Part shown: one piece after another, positions 25,703 to 34,083 of the stretch
How the letters are laid out: every line of letters begins with the position of its first letter
How positions within the stretch are numbered: position 1 is the first letter of the stretch
Source of the DNA: Ruania suaedae
GTDB lineage: Bacteria > Actinomycetota > Actinomycetes > Actinomycetales > Beutenbergiaceae
Reading direction: 5' to 3'
DNA length: 64,000 nt
NCBI RefSeq assembly: GCF_021049265.1
Contig: NZ_CP088018.1
Coordinates: 1,302,001 to 1,366,000 of the forward strand
Made by a program: the position numbers and the translations under genes
The notes under the pieces: model-generated
Database searches by the model: none
Told to the model about the DNA's origin: nothing
What the model saw: the letters and a program-made list of their open reading frames with translations, nothing else

Positions 25703-26494
25703 ATGGCGAGCGAGCACGGCTCCGAGGATTCGCGCGAGCGGGACGAGGGGGACGAGCAGGCGGAGGCGTCCACACCCGATTCCGGCGAGGACTCCCCGTC
25801 GTCGCAGCGCGAGCGGTCGCGCCGGCGCCGCCATCACCCGGTGGTGGCCTTCCTGCGGGAGACCGTCGTGGTGCTCGTCGCGGCGCTGGTGCTCTCCGTG
25901 GTCATCAAGACCTTCCTGGCGCAGGCGTTCTACATCCCGAGCGAGTCGATGGAGCACACCCTCGAGATCGGGGACCGGCTCGTCGTCAACAAGCTCACGC
26001 CCGGGCCGTTCGACCTCGAGCGCGGTGACGTGGTGGTCTTCCTCGATCCGGGCGGGTGGCTGGCCTCGGCGCCGCCGGAGGACCCGCACGCCCTCGAGCA
26101 GGTCCTGACCTGGGTCGGGGTCCTGCCCCAGCACGCCGACGAGCACGTCATCAAGCGGGTGGTCGGTCTGCCCGGTGATCACGTGGTCTGCTGCTCCGAG
26201 GAGGGGCAGATCGTCGTCAACGGCCAGCCGATCGACGAACCCTACGTGGCCGACGGCGCCGCCCCCAGCGATGTCGAGTTCGACGTGGTCGTACCCGCCG
26301 GCCACCTGTACGTGCTCGGCGACAACCGGCCCCGCTCGAAGGACTCCCGTTTCAACGGCGGGTCCGTCGGCGGCGGGTTCGTGCCGGTGCGTAACGTGGT
26401 GGGTACTGCCTTCGTCATCACCTGGCCCTTGGATCGCATCACATGGCTGACCGACCCCGACGAGACGTTCGCCGACGTACCCGACCCCTCGTGA
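25703..26494 (+). CDS. lepB: Signal peptidase I
   Basis: LepB removes signal peptides from exported proteins at the outer face of the membrane. The 263-residue protein has an acidic then Arg-rich cytoplasmic N-terminus of about 45 residues, one membrane segment (about residues 48-72), the catalytic Ser82 in [10 protein letters not shown], and the catalytic Lys151 in [12 protein letters not shown]. The box E motif [11 protein letters not shown] follows. An ATG with GGCGGA upstream was chosen; the frame is open further back into the rplS region without homology. Its stop overlaps rnhB. Confidence 0.95.
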   Translation: MASEHGSEDSRERDEGDEQAEASTPDSGEDSPSSQRERSRRRRHHPVVAFLRETVVVLVAALVLSVVIKTFLAQAFYIPSESMEHTLEIGDRLVVNKLTPGPFDLERGDVVVFLDPGGWLASAPPEDPHALEQVLTWVGVLPQHADEHVIKRVVGLPGDHVVCCSEEGQIVVNGQPIDEPYVADGAAPSDVEFDVVVPAGHLYVLGDNRPRSKDSRFNGGSVGGGFVPVRNVVGTAFVITWPLDRITWLTDPDETFADVPDPS

Positions 26495-27234
26495 GCACGC
26501 GGCCACCCGGGCGTGAGCTGGAGCGGGAACTGCTCGCGCAGACACCGCTGGTGGCGGGCATGGACGAGGTCGGCCGCGGGGCACTGGCCGGACCGGTCTC
26601 GGTCGGTGTCGCGGTCGTGGATGTCACCACCGGCCGCATCCCGTCCGGCCTGCGCGACTCCAAGCTGCTGGCCGTGCCGGTGCGCGAGCGACTGGTGAGA
26701 CCGATCCGGCGCTGGGCCGTGGCCTGCGCGGTCGGGCACGCGAGCCCGGAGGAGATCGACCGCGTCGGGATCATCGCCGCACTCCGCCTGGCTGGGTCTC
26801 GAGCGCTGGTCCGGTTGGCCGCCGATGGCGTCGAGCCCGGTGCGATCATCCTGGACGGCTCCCACGACTGGCTCACCACGCCGGCCCACCTGCCGCCTCC
26901 CGAGCGCGCCACGCCGCCGGTGCGCACGCAGGTCAAGGCCGATCTGCGCTGCGCCGCCGTGGCTGCGGCGAGCGTGCTGGCGAAGGTCGAGAGAGACGCG
27001 ATGCTCGTGGCCGCGCACGCCGAGTACCCGGACTACGGCTGGGCCGCGAACAAGGGCTACTCGGCGCCGGAGCATCTCCGGGCGCTGGGCCGGGTAGGTG
27101 CCTGCGACTGGCACCGGCGCAGCTGGTCGCTGCCCACCGGGCCTCGCCCTGTCGCCGCACCCCTGCCGCTGGAGCTGCCGGACCTCGCCGGCGACCACCC
27201 GCCGGGAGCGCCGGATCCGGCGGAGAGTGCATGA
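26491..27234 (+). CDS. rnhB: Ribonuclease HII
   Basis: RnhB cuts the RNA strand of RNA-DNA hybrids, including single ribonucleotides in DNA. The 247-residue enzyme shows the catalytic acids in [13 protein letters not shown], in IILDGSHDW and in [21 protein letters not shown]. The GTG start overlaps the lepB TGA (GTGA), a common coupling in this genome; the frame itself opens inside lepB. The C-terminal 50 residues are Pro/Leu-rich and not conserved. Confidence 0.95.
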   Translation: MSTRPPGRELERELLAQTPLVAGMDEVGRGALAGPVSVGVAVVDVTTGRIPSGLRDSKLLAVPVRERLVRPIRRWAVACAVGHASPEEIDRVGIIAALRLAGSRALVRLAADGVEPGAIILDGSHDWLTTPAHLPPPERATPPVRTQVKADLRCAAVAAASVLAKVERDAMLVAAHAEYPDYGWAANKGYSAPEHLRALGRVGACDWHRRSWSLPTGPRPVAAPLPLELPDLAGDHPPGAPDPAESA

Positions 27235-27235
27235 T
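27230..27235 (+). promoter_or_regulatory. -10-like hexamer CATGAT before the DUF2469 gene
   Basis: CATGAT ends six bases before GTG 27242 and overlaps the end of rnhB. The spacing is that of the other probable leaderless starts. Confidence 0.4.
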
Positions 27236-27241
27236 GGTCCT

Positions 27242-27547
27242 GTGAGCAGCGAAGACCTGGAGAACTACGAGACCGACATGGAGCTCGCGCTCTACCGCGA
27301 GTACCGGGACGTCGTCGGGCTCTTCTCCTATGTCGTGGAGACGGAGCGGCGCTTCTACCTGGCCAACCATGTCGATCTGCAGGTGCGCTCGGCAGGCGGG
27401 GAGGTGTTCTTCGAGCTCACACTCGGCGACGCCTGGGTCTGGGACGTGTATCGCTCCGCCCGGTTCGTGAAGTCCGTGCGCGTCGTGACGTTCAAGGACG
27501 TCAACGTGGAGGAGCTGGCGAAGCAGGACCTCGAGCTGCCCGGCTGA
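27242..27547 (+). CDS. DUF2469 family protein
   Basis: The 101-residue protein is a highly conserved actinobacterial family of unknown function, recognisable from ENYETDMELALYREYRDVVGLF and DAWVWDVYRSARFVKSVRV. It is normally located between rnhB and yraN, as here. It is soluble, with no membrane segment. The GTG start is supported by the family N-terminus (SSEDLENYE) and by a -10-like hexamer at leaderless distance; the frame opens further upstream inside rnhB. Confidence 0.92.
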   Translation: MSSEDLENYETDMELALYREYRDVVGLFSYVVETERRFYLANHVDLQVRSAGGEVFFELTLGDAWVWDVYRSARFVKSVRVVTFKDVNVEELAKQDLELPG

Positions 27548-27636
27548 GGCCCGCGGTCGCTGCGTCCACAACCCCGCGCCCGGCCCCCGACGCCGCAGGC
27601 CGTTCAGGATCACCCTGACGGCAGGAGGTGGTCGCG

Positions 27637-27993
27637 ATGGCGACGAAGGACGAGATCGGACGCGCGGGTGAACAGCTGGCTGCGCAGTGGCTGGCACGCG
27701 AAGGTATGGAGGTGCTCGACCGCAACTGGCGCTGCCGGTTCGGTGAGATCGATCTGGTGGCCAGGGACGGCGAGGATCTCGTCGTCGTCGAGGTCAAGAC
27801 CCGCCGCACCCTGACGTTCGGCCATCCGGCCGAAGCCGTCACGACGGCGAAACTGACGCGCCTGCGCCGCCTCGCCGCGCACTGGGTGGCCGATCACGAG
27901 GTCCACGCGGCCGGGCTGCGCGTCGACGTCCTGGCGATCTGGTGCCCGGCGGGCGCGCCCGTGCGGGTCCAGCACCTGCGCGGTGTGGGCTGA
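27637..27993 (+). CDS. yraN: YraN/UPF0102 family nuclease-like protein
   Basis: The 118-residue protein has the endonuclease-like core of UPF0102: GEQLAAQWLAREG, then LDRNWRCRFGEIDLVARDGEDLVVVEVKTRR with the E-x-D ... E-x-K arrangement of restriction-like nucleases. The cellular role is not well defined. ATG 27637 is chosen over GTG 27628 because an AGGAGG sequence sits eight bases upstream of it. The last base of its stop is the first of the comM start. Confidence 0.93.
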   Translation: MATKDEIGRAGEQLAAQWLAREGMEVLDRNWRCRFGEIDLVARDGEDLVVVEVKTRRTLTFGHPAEAVTTAKLTRLRRLAAHWVADHEVHAAGLRVDVLAIWCPAGAPVRVQHLRGVG

Positions 27994-29531
27994 TGGCGAT
28001 CGGGATCACCACCTCGGTCGCGCTCGTCGGGCTGACGGGACACCTGGTCGAGGTGGAATCGATGCTCACCCCCGGGCTGCCGCACGTGCAGGTGATCGGC
28101 CTGCCGGACACGTCGGTGGCCGAGTCGCGCGAACGTGTCCGCGCCGCGGTGGTCGCCAGCGCCCTGACGTGGCCCATGAGCCGGCTGGTGATCAGCCTGC
28201 GGCCGGCCTCGCTGCCCAAGACCGGCTCCGTGCACGATCTGGCCGTGGCGGTCGCCGCGCTGGTCTCCGCGGGCCAGATCCCGGCGGGGCGGGTGCGTGA
28301 GCGTGTGCACCTGGGCGAACTCGGTCTGGACGGCCGTGTCCATCCCGTCTCGGGGATCCTGCCTGCGGTGGCGGCGGCGGTCGCCCACGGCCGGCCCGAG
28401 GTGGTGGTCCCGGCCGCGAACGCGGACGAGGCGCGCCTGGTGCCGGGTGCCCGGGTGAGTGCGGTGGCTCATCTCGCCGAGCTCGCGACGGTCTACGGGG
28501 CCGCCGGCGCGGTCGTGCCCGCCGGACTCCCCGCGCCACCGGTCGCCATCGCGGCGCCGCGTGCGCACCCACCGGACCTGGCCGATGTGATCGGTCAGGC
28601 GGAGGCCCGGCACGCGCTGGAGGTCGCCGCCGCGGGTGGGCACCACCTGCTGATGGTCGGGCCACCAGGAGCGGGGAAGACCATGCTCGCCGCACGCCTA
28701 CCCGGGTTGCTGCCCGACCTCACCGAGGCCGAGGCGGTCGAGGTGACCTCGGTGCACTCGGTCTGCGGCACCTTCGATCCGGCCCAGGGGCTGATGCGGC
28801 GCCCGCCCTTCGAGGACCCGCACCACACCGCGACCCAGGCCGCCCTCGTCGGGGGTGGTAGCGGCATCCCGCACCCCGGCGCTGCCTCCCGGGCCCATCG
28901 CGGCGTCCTCTTCCTCGACGAGGCGCCGGAGTTCAGCCAGCGTGTGCTGGAGAGCCTGCGGCAACCGCTCGAGCAGGGCCGCCTGGTCATCTCCCGGGCC
29001 CGCGGTGCGGGACGGTTCCCGGCTCGCTTCCAGCTCGTGCTGGCCGCCAACCCGTGCCCGTGCGGCCGCGCGGTCGGCCGGGCCGAGCAGTGCACCTGCA
29101 GCCCGATCGCCCAGCGACGGTACGCCTCGCGACTGTCCGGTCCGCTGCTGGACCGGATCGACATCCAGGTCGAGGTCGCCGCCGTCACCCGCGCCGATCT
29201 GCTGTCCGCCGAGGCGGGGGAGAGCAGTGCCGTCGTCGCAGCCCGAGTCCGGGACGCGCGCCGGCGGCAGGCGGCCCGGTGGTGCGCTCAGGGCTGGTCG
29301 ACCAACGCTGAGGTGCCCGGGCGGGTGCTGCGGGAGCGGACCAGGGCGGCGGATCGCCGCGCGCTGGTGACGGTCGAGCGAGCCCTCGACCGAGGTGCGC
29401 TCACGCTGCGTGGCCTGGACCGCATCGTCCGCGTGGGGTGGACGCTGGCCGATCTCGCCGGCCGCGACCACCCGGGGCCCGACGACATCGGCAGGGCGCT
29501 GTCGTTGCGGATGCGAGGTCGCCATGCCTGA
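27993..29531 (+). CDS. comM: YifB/ComM family Mg-chelatase-like AAA+ ATPase
   Basis: ComM-type helicases promote branch migration during integration of transforming DNA. The 512-residue protein has an N-terminal Lon-like domain (TSVALVGLTGHLVEVE, GLPDTSVAESRERVRAA), then the AAA+ module with Walker A VGPPGAGKTMLAARLPG, the Walker B region GVLFLDEAPEF, and the zinc-type segment NPCPCGRAVGRAEQCTCSP. The C-terminal helical domain ends in LRMRGRHA. It overlaps dprA by eight bases. The yraN-comM-dprA order is standard. Confidence 0.94.
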   Translation: MAIGITTSVALVGLTGHLVEVESMLTPGLPHVQVIGLPDTSVAESRERVRAAVVASALTWPMSRLVISLRPASLPKTGSVHDLAVAVAALVSAGQIPAGRVRERVHLGELGLDGRVHPVSGILPAVAAAVAHGRPEVVVPAANADEARLVPGARVSAVAHLAELATVYGAAGAVVPAGLPAPPVAIAAPRAHPPDLADVIGQAEARHALEVAAAGGHHLLMVGPPGAGKTMLAARLPGLLPDLTEAEAVEVTSVHSVCGTFDPAQGLMRRPPFEDPHHTATQAALVGGGSGIPHPGAASRAHRGVLFLDEAPEFSQRVLESLRQPLEQGRLVISRARGAGRFPARFQLVLAANPCPCGRAVGRAEQCTCSPIAQRRYASRLSGPLLDRIDIQVEVAAVTRADLLSAEAGESSAVVAARVRDARRRQAARWCAQGWSTNAEVPGRVLRERTRAADRRALVTVERALDRGALTLRGLDRIVRVGWTLADLAGRDHPGPDDIGRALSLRMRGRHA

Positions 29532-30681
29532 GCACCGGATCACGACGGACCTGATGGCGCGGGCGGCCTGGAGCCGGATCACCGAGCCGCGCGACCGTGC
29601 GGCCGGGGTGCTGGTCGCCGCCCACGGCCCGGTCGAGGCGCTGCGATGGCTCGAGGCCGCCTCGGGCGGACTCCAGGCAGCGTTCGCCGAGGTGAGCGGG
29701 CTCGACCCCGAGATCACGCCGGCCTCGTGGCGCCGGGCGGTGGCACGGTGGGCGCCGCGGCTGCGTGATCTGGATCCCCGGCGCGAGCTGGCGATCATCG
29801 ACCGGCTCGGTGGCGGCGTGCTGGTCCCGGGTGACCCGCACTGGCCCGGCGTCCTGGCCGACCTCGGTCCGGAGGCACCGCACTGTCTGTGGGTCCGGGG
29901 CGACGCCTCGCTGCTGACGAGCAGATCCGTCGCGCTCGTGGGGTCCCGGGCGAGCAGCCCCTACGGCGAGCACGTCAGCGCCGATCTGGTGGCCGGCCTG
30001 GTGGACGCCGGGCTGGTCATCGTCTCCGGGGGAGCGTTCGGGATCGACGCGGCCGCCCACCGGGCCACGCTGGCGGTCAGAGGGCGAGCGATGGCGGTGA
30101 TGGCCGGTGGGCTGGACCGCTTCTACCCTGCCGCGAACGCCGAGATGCTGGCGCGAGTGGCTCGTGAGGGTCTCGTCCTCAGCGAGGCTCCGCCCGGGAC
30201 CTCACCCATGCGCCAGCGGTTCCTCTCGCGCAACCGGCTCATCGCCGCCCTCGCGGGTGCGACGGTGGTCGTCGAGGCGTCATGGCGCTCCGGTGCGTTG
30301 AGTACCGCGCACCACGCCTTCACGATCGGCCGGCCGGTGGCGGCCGTGCCGGGCCCGGTGACCTCGGCCTCCTCGGCCGGGTGCCACCGGTTGTTGCGCG
30401 AGGGGGCCGAGTGCGTGACGGCCGCGGCGGAGGTGCTCCAGCTGCTCGCCGCCCCGGGTGAGGTCCCCGAGCTGCGCCCCGCCGTACCGGCCGGCCTGCT
30501 CGACGATCTCGACCAGGAGCAGGCCCAGGTCCTCGATGCCCTCCCCGCACGGTCCGCCGCCGATGTCCAGGCGCTGGTCCGCGCCAGCGGGGTGGCCGAG
30601 GCACAGGTCCGGTCGGCGCTGGGGTATCTCGAGCTGGCAGGGCGGGTGCGCCGCGACGGTCCCCGATGGCGCCGCGGATGA
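29524..30681 (+). CDS. dprA: DNA processing protein DprA
   Basis: DprA loads RecA on incoming single-stranded DNA. The 385-residue protein has the extended Rossmann fold with VALVGSRASSPYG, SGGAFGIDAAAHRATL and VMAGGLDRFYPAAN, then SEAPPGTSPMRQRFLSRNR, and a C-terminal winged-helix-like part. The ATG lies within the end of comM. The gene is followed at once, on the opposite strand, by the end of a sugar transporter operon; in related genomes xerC and rpsB usually come soon after dprA. Confidence 0.95.
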   Translation: MPEHRITTDLMARAAWSRITEPRDRAAGVLVAAHGPVEALRWLEAASGGLQAAFAEVSGLDPEITPASWRRAVARWAPRLRDLDPRRELAIIDRLGGGVLVPGDPHWPGVLADLGPEAPHCLWVRGDASLLTSRSVALVGSRASSPYGEHVSADLVAGLVDAGLVIVSGGAFGIDAAAHRATLAVRGRAMAVMAGGLDRFYPAANAEMLARVAREGLVLSEAPPGTSPMRQRFLSRNRLIAALAGATVVVEASWRSGALSTAHHAFTIGRPVAAVPGPVTSASSAGCHRLLREGAECVTAAAEVLQLLAAPGEVPELRPAVPAGLLDDLDQEQAQVLDALPARSAADVQALVRASGVAEAQVRSALGYLELAGRVRRDGPRWRRG

Positions 30682-30686
30682 TCGCC

Positions 30687-31604
30687 TCACGTGCCGGCGA
30701 TGCCGGTCGTGGAGATCGACTTGATGATCTGACGCTGGAAGAACACGAACAGCACGATCAGCGGCAGTGCGGCGAGGACCGCCTGCGCCATGTTCGCTGC
30801 GTACTGGATGCCATAGGCACTGATCACCGTCTGCAACCCGACCGGCAGCGTCATCAGCTCGGACCGATTGATCACGATGAACGGCCAGAGGAAGTTGTTC
30901 CACGCGCCGATGAACACGAAGATCGAGACCGCCCCGAGGATCGGCCGCGAGAGAGGGAGGACGATCTGCAGGAGGATCCGCAGCCGGCTCGCCCCGTCCA
31001 CGAGCGCAGCCTCTTCCAGCGCGCGGGGGATCTGATCGAAGAACTTCTTCAGGATGAACACCATGGGCGCCGCGATCACCTGCGGAAGGATGACCCCCCA
31101 GTAGGTGTCGACCATGTTGAACAGCAGCATCTGCTGGAACAGCGGCACGATGAGGATCTGCGCCGGGATCAGGATCGAGGCGATGATGACCGCGAGCAGG
31201 GCCTTGCTGCCCACGAAGTTGAACCGGGAGAGCGCGTAGCCCGCCAACGCCGAGATGACGACGGTGATGATGGTGACCGCCGAGGCGGTCAGCAGCGAGT
31301 TCCATGCCCAGCGGGGCACGAGCCCGGCGCTGAGGGTGGTGGTGTAGGCATCGAGCACCCAGCCGCTCTCAGGCAGGATCGTGATCGGTGAGGCTGCCGC
31401 CTCGCCCTCGGTCTTGAAGGACGTGATCACGGCCCAGACCACCGGGATCAGCCAGAGGAGCGCCAGCAGCGCGAGCACCACCAGGGCCACGATGCGCCCG
31501 GGGGTCATCGGTCGTCGCCGCCGCGGGGCCTTCATCGTGGGCCGGCTGGCCGAGCGCTCATCGGCTCGTGCGGAGCGGGGAGTCGGTGCGGTCGTGGTCG
31601 TCAT
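30687..31604 (-). CDS. Carbohydrate ABC transporter permease (MalG-type)
   Basis: The 305-residue protein has six predicted membrane segments, the first near residues 35-58 (VALVVLALLALLWLIPVVWAV), and the EAA loop EEAALVDGASRLRILLQIVLP that contacts the ATPase. The type is the inner subunit of sugar importers of the CUT1 group. ATG 31604 overlaps the stop of the upstream permease gene by one base; GTG 31607 is one codon longer. The C-terminus lies five bases from the convergent dprA stop. The sugar is unknown. Confidence 0.9.
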   Translation of the reverse strand: MTTTTAPTPRSARADERSASRPTMKAPRRRRPMTPGRIVALVVLALLALLWLIPVVWAVITSFKTEGEAAASPITILPESGWVLDAYTTTLSAGLVPRWAWNSLLTASAVTIITVVISALAGYALSRFNFVGSKALLAVIIASILIPAQILIVPLFQQMLLFNMVDTYWGVILPQVIAAPMVFILKKFFDQIPRALEEAALVDGASRLRILLQIVLPLSRPILGAVSIFVFIGAWNNFLWPFIVINRSELMTLPVGLQTVISAYGIQYAANMAQAVLAALPLIVLFVFFQRQIIKSISTTGIAGT

Positions 31605-32548
31605 CACTTCACCCTCCGTCGGGTGATCGCCACCGTGTAGACCACGGAGATGGCGATGATCGAGAAGAAGAATATGTAGCTGATCGCCGAGGCGTAGCCC
31701 AGGCGGTATCCGGTGAATCCGACCTCATAGACGTACTGCAGGATCGGCCGGGTGGCTCCGGCGGGCCCGCCCCCGGTCATCTGGTAGATCTGGTCGAAGA
31801 TCTTCAGTGACGCCAGGATCTGCAGGACCACCACCAGCACCGTCGTCGGCGCCAGCTGCGGCAACGTGATGGAGATGAACTTGCGCCACGTGCCTGCGCC
31901 GTCCAGTGCCGCCGCCTCGTAGAGCTGGTCCGGGATCGACTGCAGCGCTGCCAGATACAGCAGGAAGTTGAACCCGATCGTCCACCACACCGTGGCGATC
32001 ACGACGGAGTGCATCGCCCAGTTCTCGTCCGTGAGCCACTGGATGGGTTCCAGCCCCGCCCAGCCGAGCGCCGTGTTCAGCAGTCCGAGCTGGGGGTTGA
32101 ACAGCCACGTCCAGAACAGGGAGATCACGGTGGAGGCCAGGAGGTAGGGCAGGAAGAAGCTCAACCGCCAGAACCATTGCCCGGGGAGCCCGGTGTTGAC
32201 GAGGACGGCCAGCAGCAGGGCGAGGACCACGAGCGGGACAGCCGAGAGCACGGTGAACCAGACGGTGTTGGCCAGGGAGGACCACACCTCGGGGTCGGCG
32301 AAGGCTTCGACGTAGTTCTCCACGCCCACCCACCCGGTGTTGGCGCCGGTGAGCGTGCGACCGGTGAAGCTCATGTACAGGCCGGAGACCGTGGGCCAGA
32401 CCAGGAACATGAGGAAGAAGAACAGGAACGGGCTGCAGTAGAGCCAGCCGCGCACGTTCTCGGAGCGCCGGCGCAGGCGCAGGCCTTCTCGCGCCTCGGT
32501 CTGCATCGACGACGCCGGAGGGCGGCGCCGGGTAGGGGCGGTTGTCAT
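31604..32548 (-). CDS. Sugar ABC transporter permease (MalF-type)
   Basis: The 314-residue protein is the partner permease of the MalG-type subunit. It has an Arg-rich N-terminus, six membrane segments (the first at about residues 36-58, YCSPFLFFFLMFLVWPTVSG) and the EAA loop YEAAALDGAGTWRKFISITLP. A GGAGGT ribosome binding site precedes the ATG. No ATP-binding subunit is encoded in the operon, so a shared MsmK/MsiK-type ATPase elsewhere is likely, as is common in actinobacteria. Confidence 0.92.
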   Translation of the reverse strand: MTTAPTRRRPPASSMQTEAREGLRLRRRSENVRGWLYCSPFLFFFLMFLVWPTVSGLYMSFTGRTLTGANTGWVGVENYVEAFADPEVWSSLANTVWFTVLSAVPLVVLALLLAVLVNTGLPGQWFWRLSFFLPYLLASTVISLFWTWLFNPQLGLLNTALGWAGLEPIQWLTDENWAMHSVVIATVWWTIGFNFLLYLAALQSIPDQLYEAAALDGAGTWRKFISITLPQLAPTTVLVVVLQILASLKIFDQIYQMTGGGPAGATRPILQYVYEVGFTGYRLGYASAISYIFFFSIIAISVVYTVAITRRRVK

Positions 32549-32561
32549 ATCGCGGACCTCC

Positions 32562-33908
32562 TCAGACCGGGCTCGGCTTGGACAGCAGCGAGTTGATGCG
32601 CTCGACGAATCCGTTCCACCCCACGAGGGGATCCTCGGTGCGCATGAACACGTTCTGGATGTACTCGCCGAAGTACTTGTGGAAGTCGCCTCCGGATCCG
32701 GAGAACCAGGCCGGCGGGTCGTACACGAGCACGTCCGTGGCGTCGGCGTAGTGCGACTGGGGCACGAGGTTGCCGTACTCGGCGCTCTCCACCACAGGGG
32801 TGTAGGCGGGGATGTGGCCGGCGTCGGCCCACACGAGTGAACCCTGCAGGGTCTCGGCGACGAACTGGTGCGCCCAGCGCCGCCGCTCCTCGTCGGGATT
32901 GTCCTGGTGCGGCAGGATGAACGAGTGTGAGTCGGCGTAGGCGCTGGGCTGTCCGAAGACGGCCGGGATGACCTTCATGTCGAAGGGCAGCCCTGCCGCG
33001 CGGTAGTTGCCGGTCTCCCAGACCCCGCCGAAGAACATCCCGGCACCGCCGGTGACGAACTCCGAGATCGCGGTGCCGCCGTCGTGGCTGGCATTGCCGA
33101 TCTCGCCGTCGATGAGCGAGAGGATCCACTCCAGGGTGTCGATCGCCGTCGCCTCGTCGTACTGCATGGTGCCACCGACCGGGAGCTCCACCGTCGCACC
33201 CGTCTGGGTGTAGTAGGTGTAGAACATGCGCCACATGTTCGAGCCGTCGTTGAGGTAGCCGAAGGCCAGACCGTGGCCGTCGCCGGAAACCGCGCCGAGC
33301 TCGCGGGCGAGCTCACGGAACTCCTCGGGTTCGCTCACCTCCACCAGCTGGCCGTCCGAGTCGAGCGCGCCGGCGGCCTCCGCGATCTCGGTGTTGTAGT
33401 AGAGGACGAACGGATGGGAGTCGAGCGCGATGGCGGTCAGCTCGCCCTCGAACACGTTCTTCTCCCAGATCAGGTCGGGGAAGTCCTCCTGGGTCACGCC
33501 CAGCTCCGCCAGGAGGTCCGCGTCCCAGGTGTCGACCAGCCCGCCGGGCGCGTAGCCGGGCACCCGGGCCGCGTGCATGATCGCGACGTCGGGGGCACGG
33601 CCGCCGGCGGAAGCCATGGCGAGCTTGGTGTAGTACGGCGACCCCCACGCGAGCACCGTCTGGGTGACCTCGACGTCCTCGTGCTCGGCGTTGAACTCCT
33701 CGACCAGGCTGCCCATGGTCACCCCGTCCGGGCCGGAGAGTAGGTGCCAGTACGCCAGTGGCAGGGTCCCGCTCGCAGCGGAGGTGGCGCAGGAGCTCAG
33801 CGCCCCGGCCGTGGCGAGCCCGGCGGCGCCGGTGAGCAGCGAGCGGCGGGTGAGCGAGGGTGCCGCCCTCGATCCGGTCGGCAGACGGGTGGTGACAGGT
33901 GGTGACAT
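32562..33908 (-). CDS. Extracellular sugar-binding lipoprotein of ABC importer
   Basis: This 448-residue protein is the solute-binding component. It has a twin-arginine export motif (LTRRSLLTG, Arg21-Arg22) combined with a lipobox LSSC whose Cys40 would be lipidated, so a folded, membrane-anchored protein is expected outside the cell. The mature part resembles CUT1 binding proteins (YWHLLSGPDGVTMGSLVEEFN near its start). The frame remains open far upstream, across xerC, but that portion is antisense shadow. It is the first gene of the three-gene operon, downstream of a promoter with an operator-like palindrome. Confidence 0.93.
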   Translation of the reverse strand: MSPPVTTRLPTGSRAAPSLTRRSLLTGAAGLATAGALSSCATSAASGTLPLAYWHLLSGPDGVTMGSLVEEFNAEHEDVEVTQTVLAWGSPYYTKLAMASAGGRAPDVAIMHAARVPGYAPGGLVDTWDADLLAELGVTQEDFPDLIWEKNVFEGELTAIALDSHPFVLYYNTEIAEAAGALDSDGQLVEVSEPEEFRELARELGAVSGDGHGLAFGYLNDGSNMWRMFYTYYTQTGATVELPVGGTMQYDEATAIDTLEWILSLIDGEIGNASHDGGTAISEFVTGGAGMFFGGVWETGNYRAAGLPFDMKVIPAVFGQPSAYADSHSFILPHQDNPDEERRRWAHQFVAETLQGSLVWADAGHIPAYTPVVESAEYGNLVPQSHYADATDVLVYDPPAWFSGSGGDFHKYFGEYIQNVFMRTEDPLVGWNGFVERINSLLSKPSPV

Positions 33909-33991
33909 CAGGTCCACGTCCTCGTGGTCGACGATCAGTGCAATCCGGCGATACGCCCGTGACGGCCTGTGATGCACGTCACTTGCCGACC

Positions 33992-34019
33992 ACCGTACTC
34001 CAAAGTGCATCGATGTAAA
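33992..34019 (-). promoter_or_regulatory. Promoter and LacI-type operator-like palindrome of the sugar importer operon
   Basis: On the minus strand a -35 TTTACA (34014-34019) and a -10 TACGGT (33992-33997) are separated by 16 bases. Over the -35 and spacer lies TACATCGATGCA (34006-34017), a near palindrome with a central CG, the hallmark of LacI-family operators. A second, weaker dyad with GTGA and TCAC arms lies at 33969-33982. No regulator gene is next to the operon. Confidence 0.5.
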
Positions 34020-34071
34020 GGGGGCACGACACGGACGCCCCCGGCTCCCCGCCGGACCGGCGGTCTCGTGG

Positions 34072-34077
34072 CAGGCT
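34072..34077 (+). promoter_or_regulatory. -10-like hexamer CAGGCT before xerC
   Basis: CAGGCT ends six bases before GTG 34084, and no ribosome binding site is seen. It suggests xerC has its own leaderless promoter here, divergent from the sugar importer operon. Confidence 0.4.
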
Positions 34078-34083
34078 GTCCTG

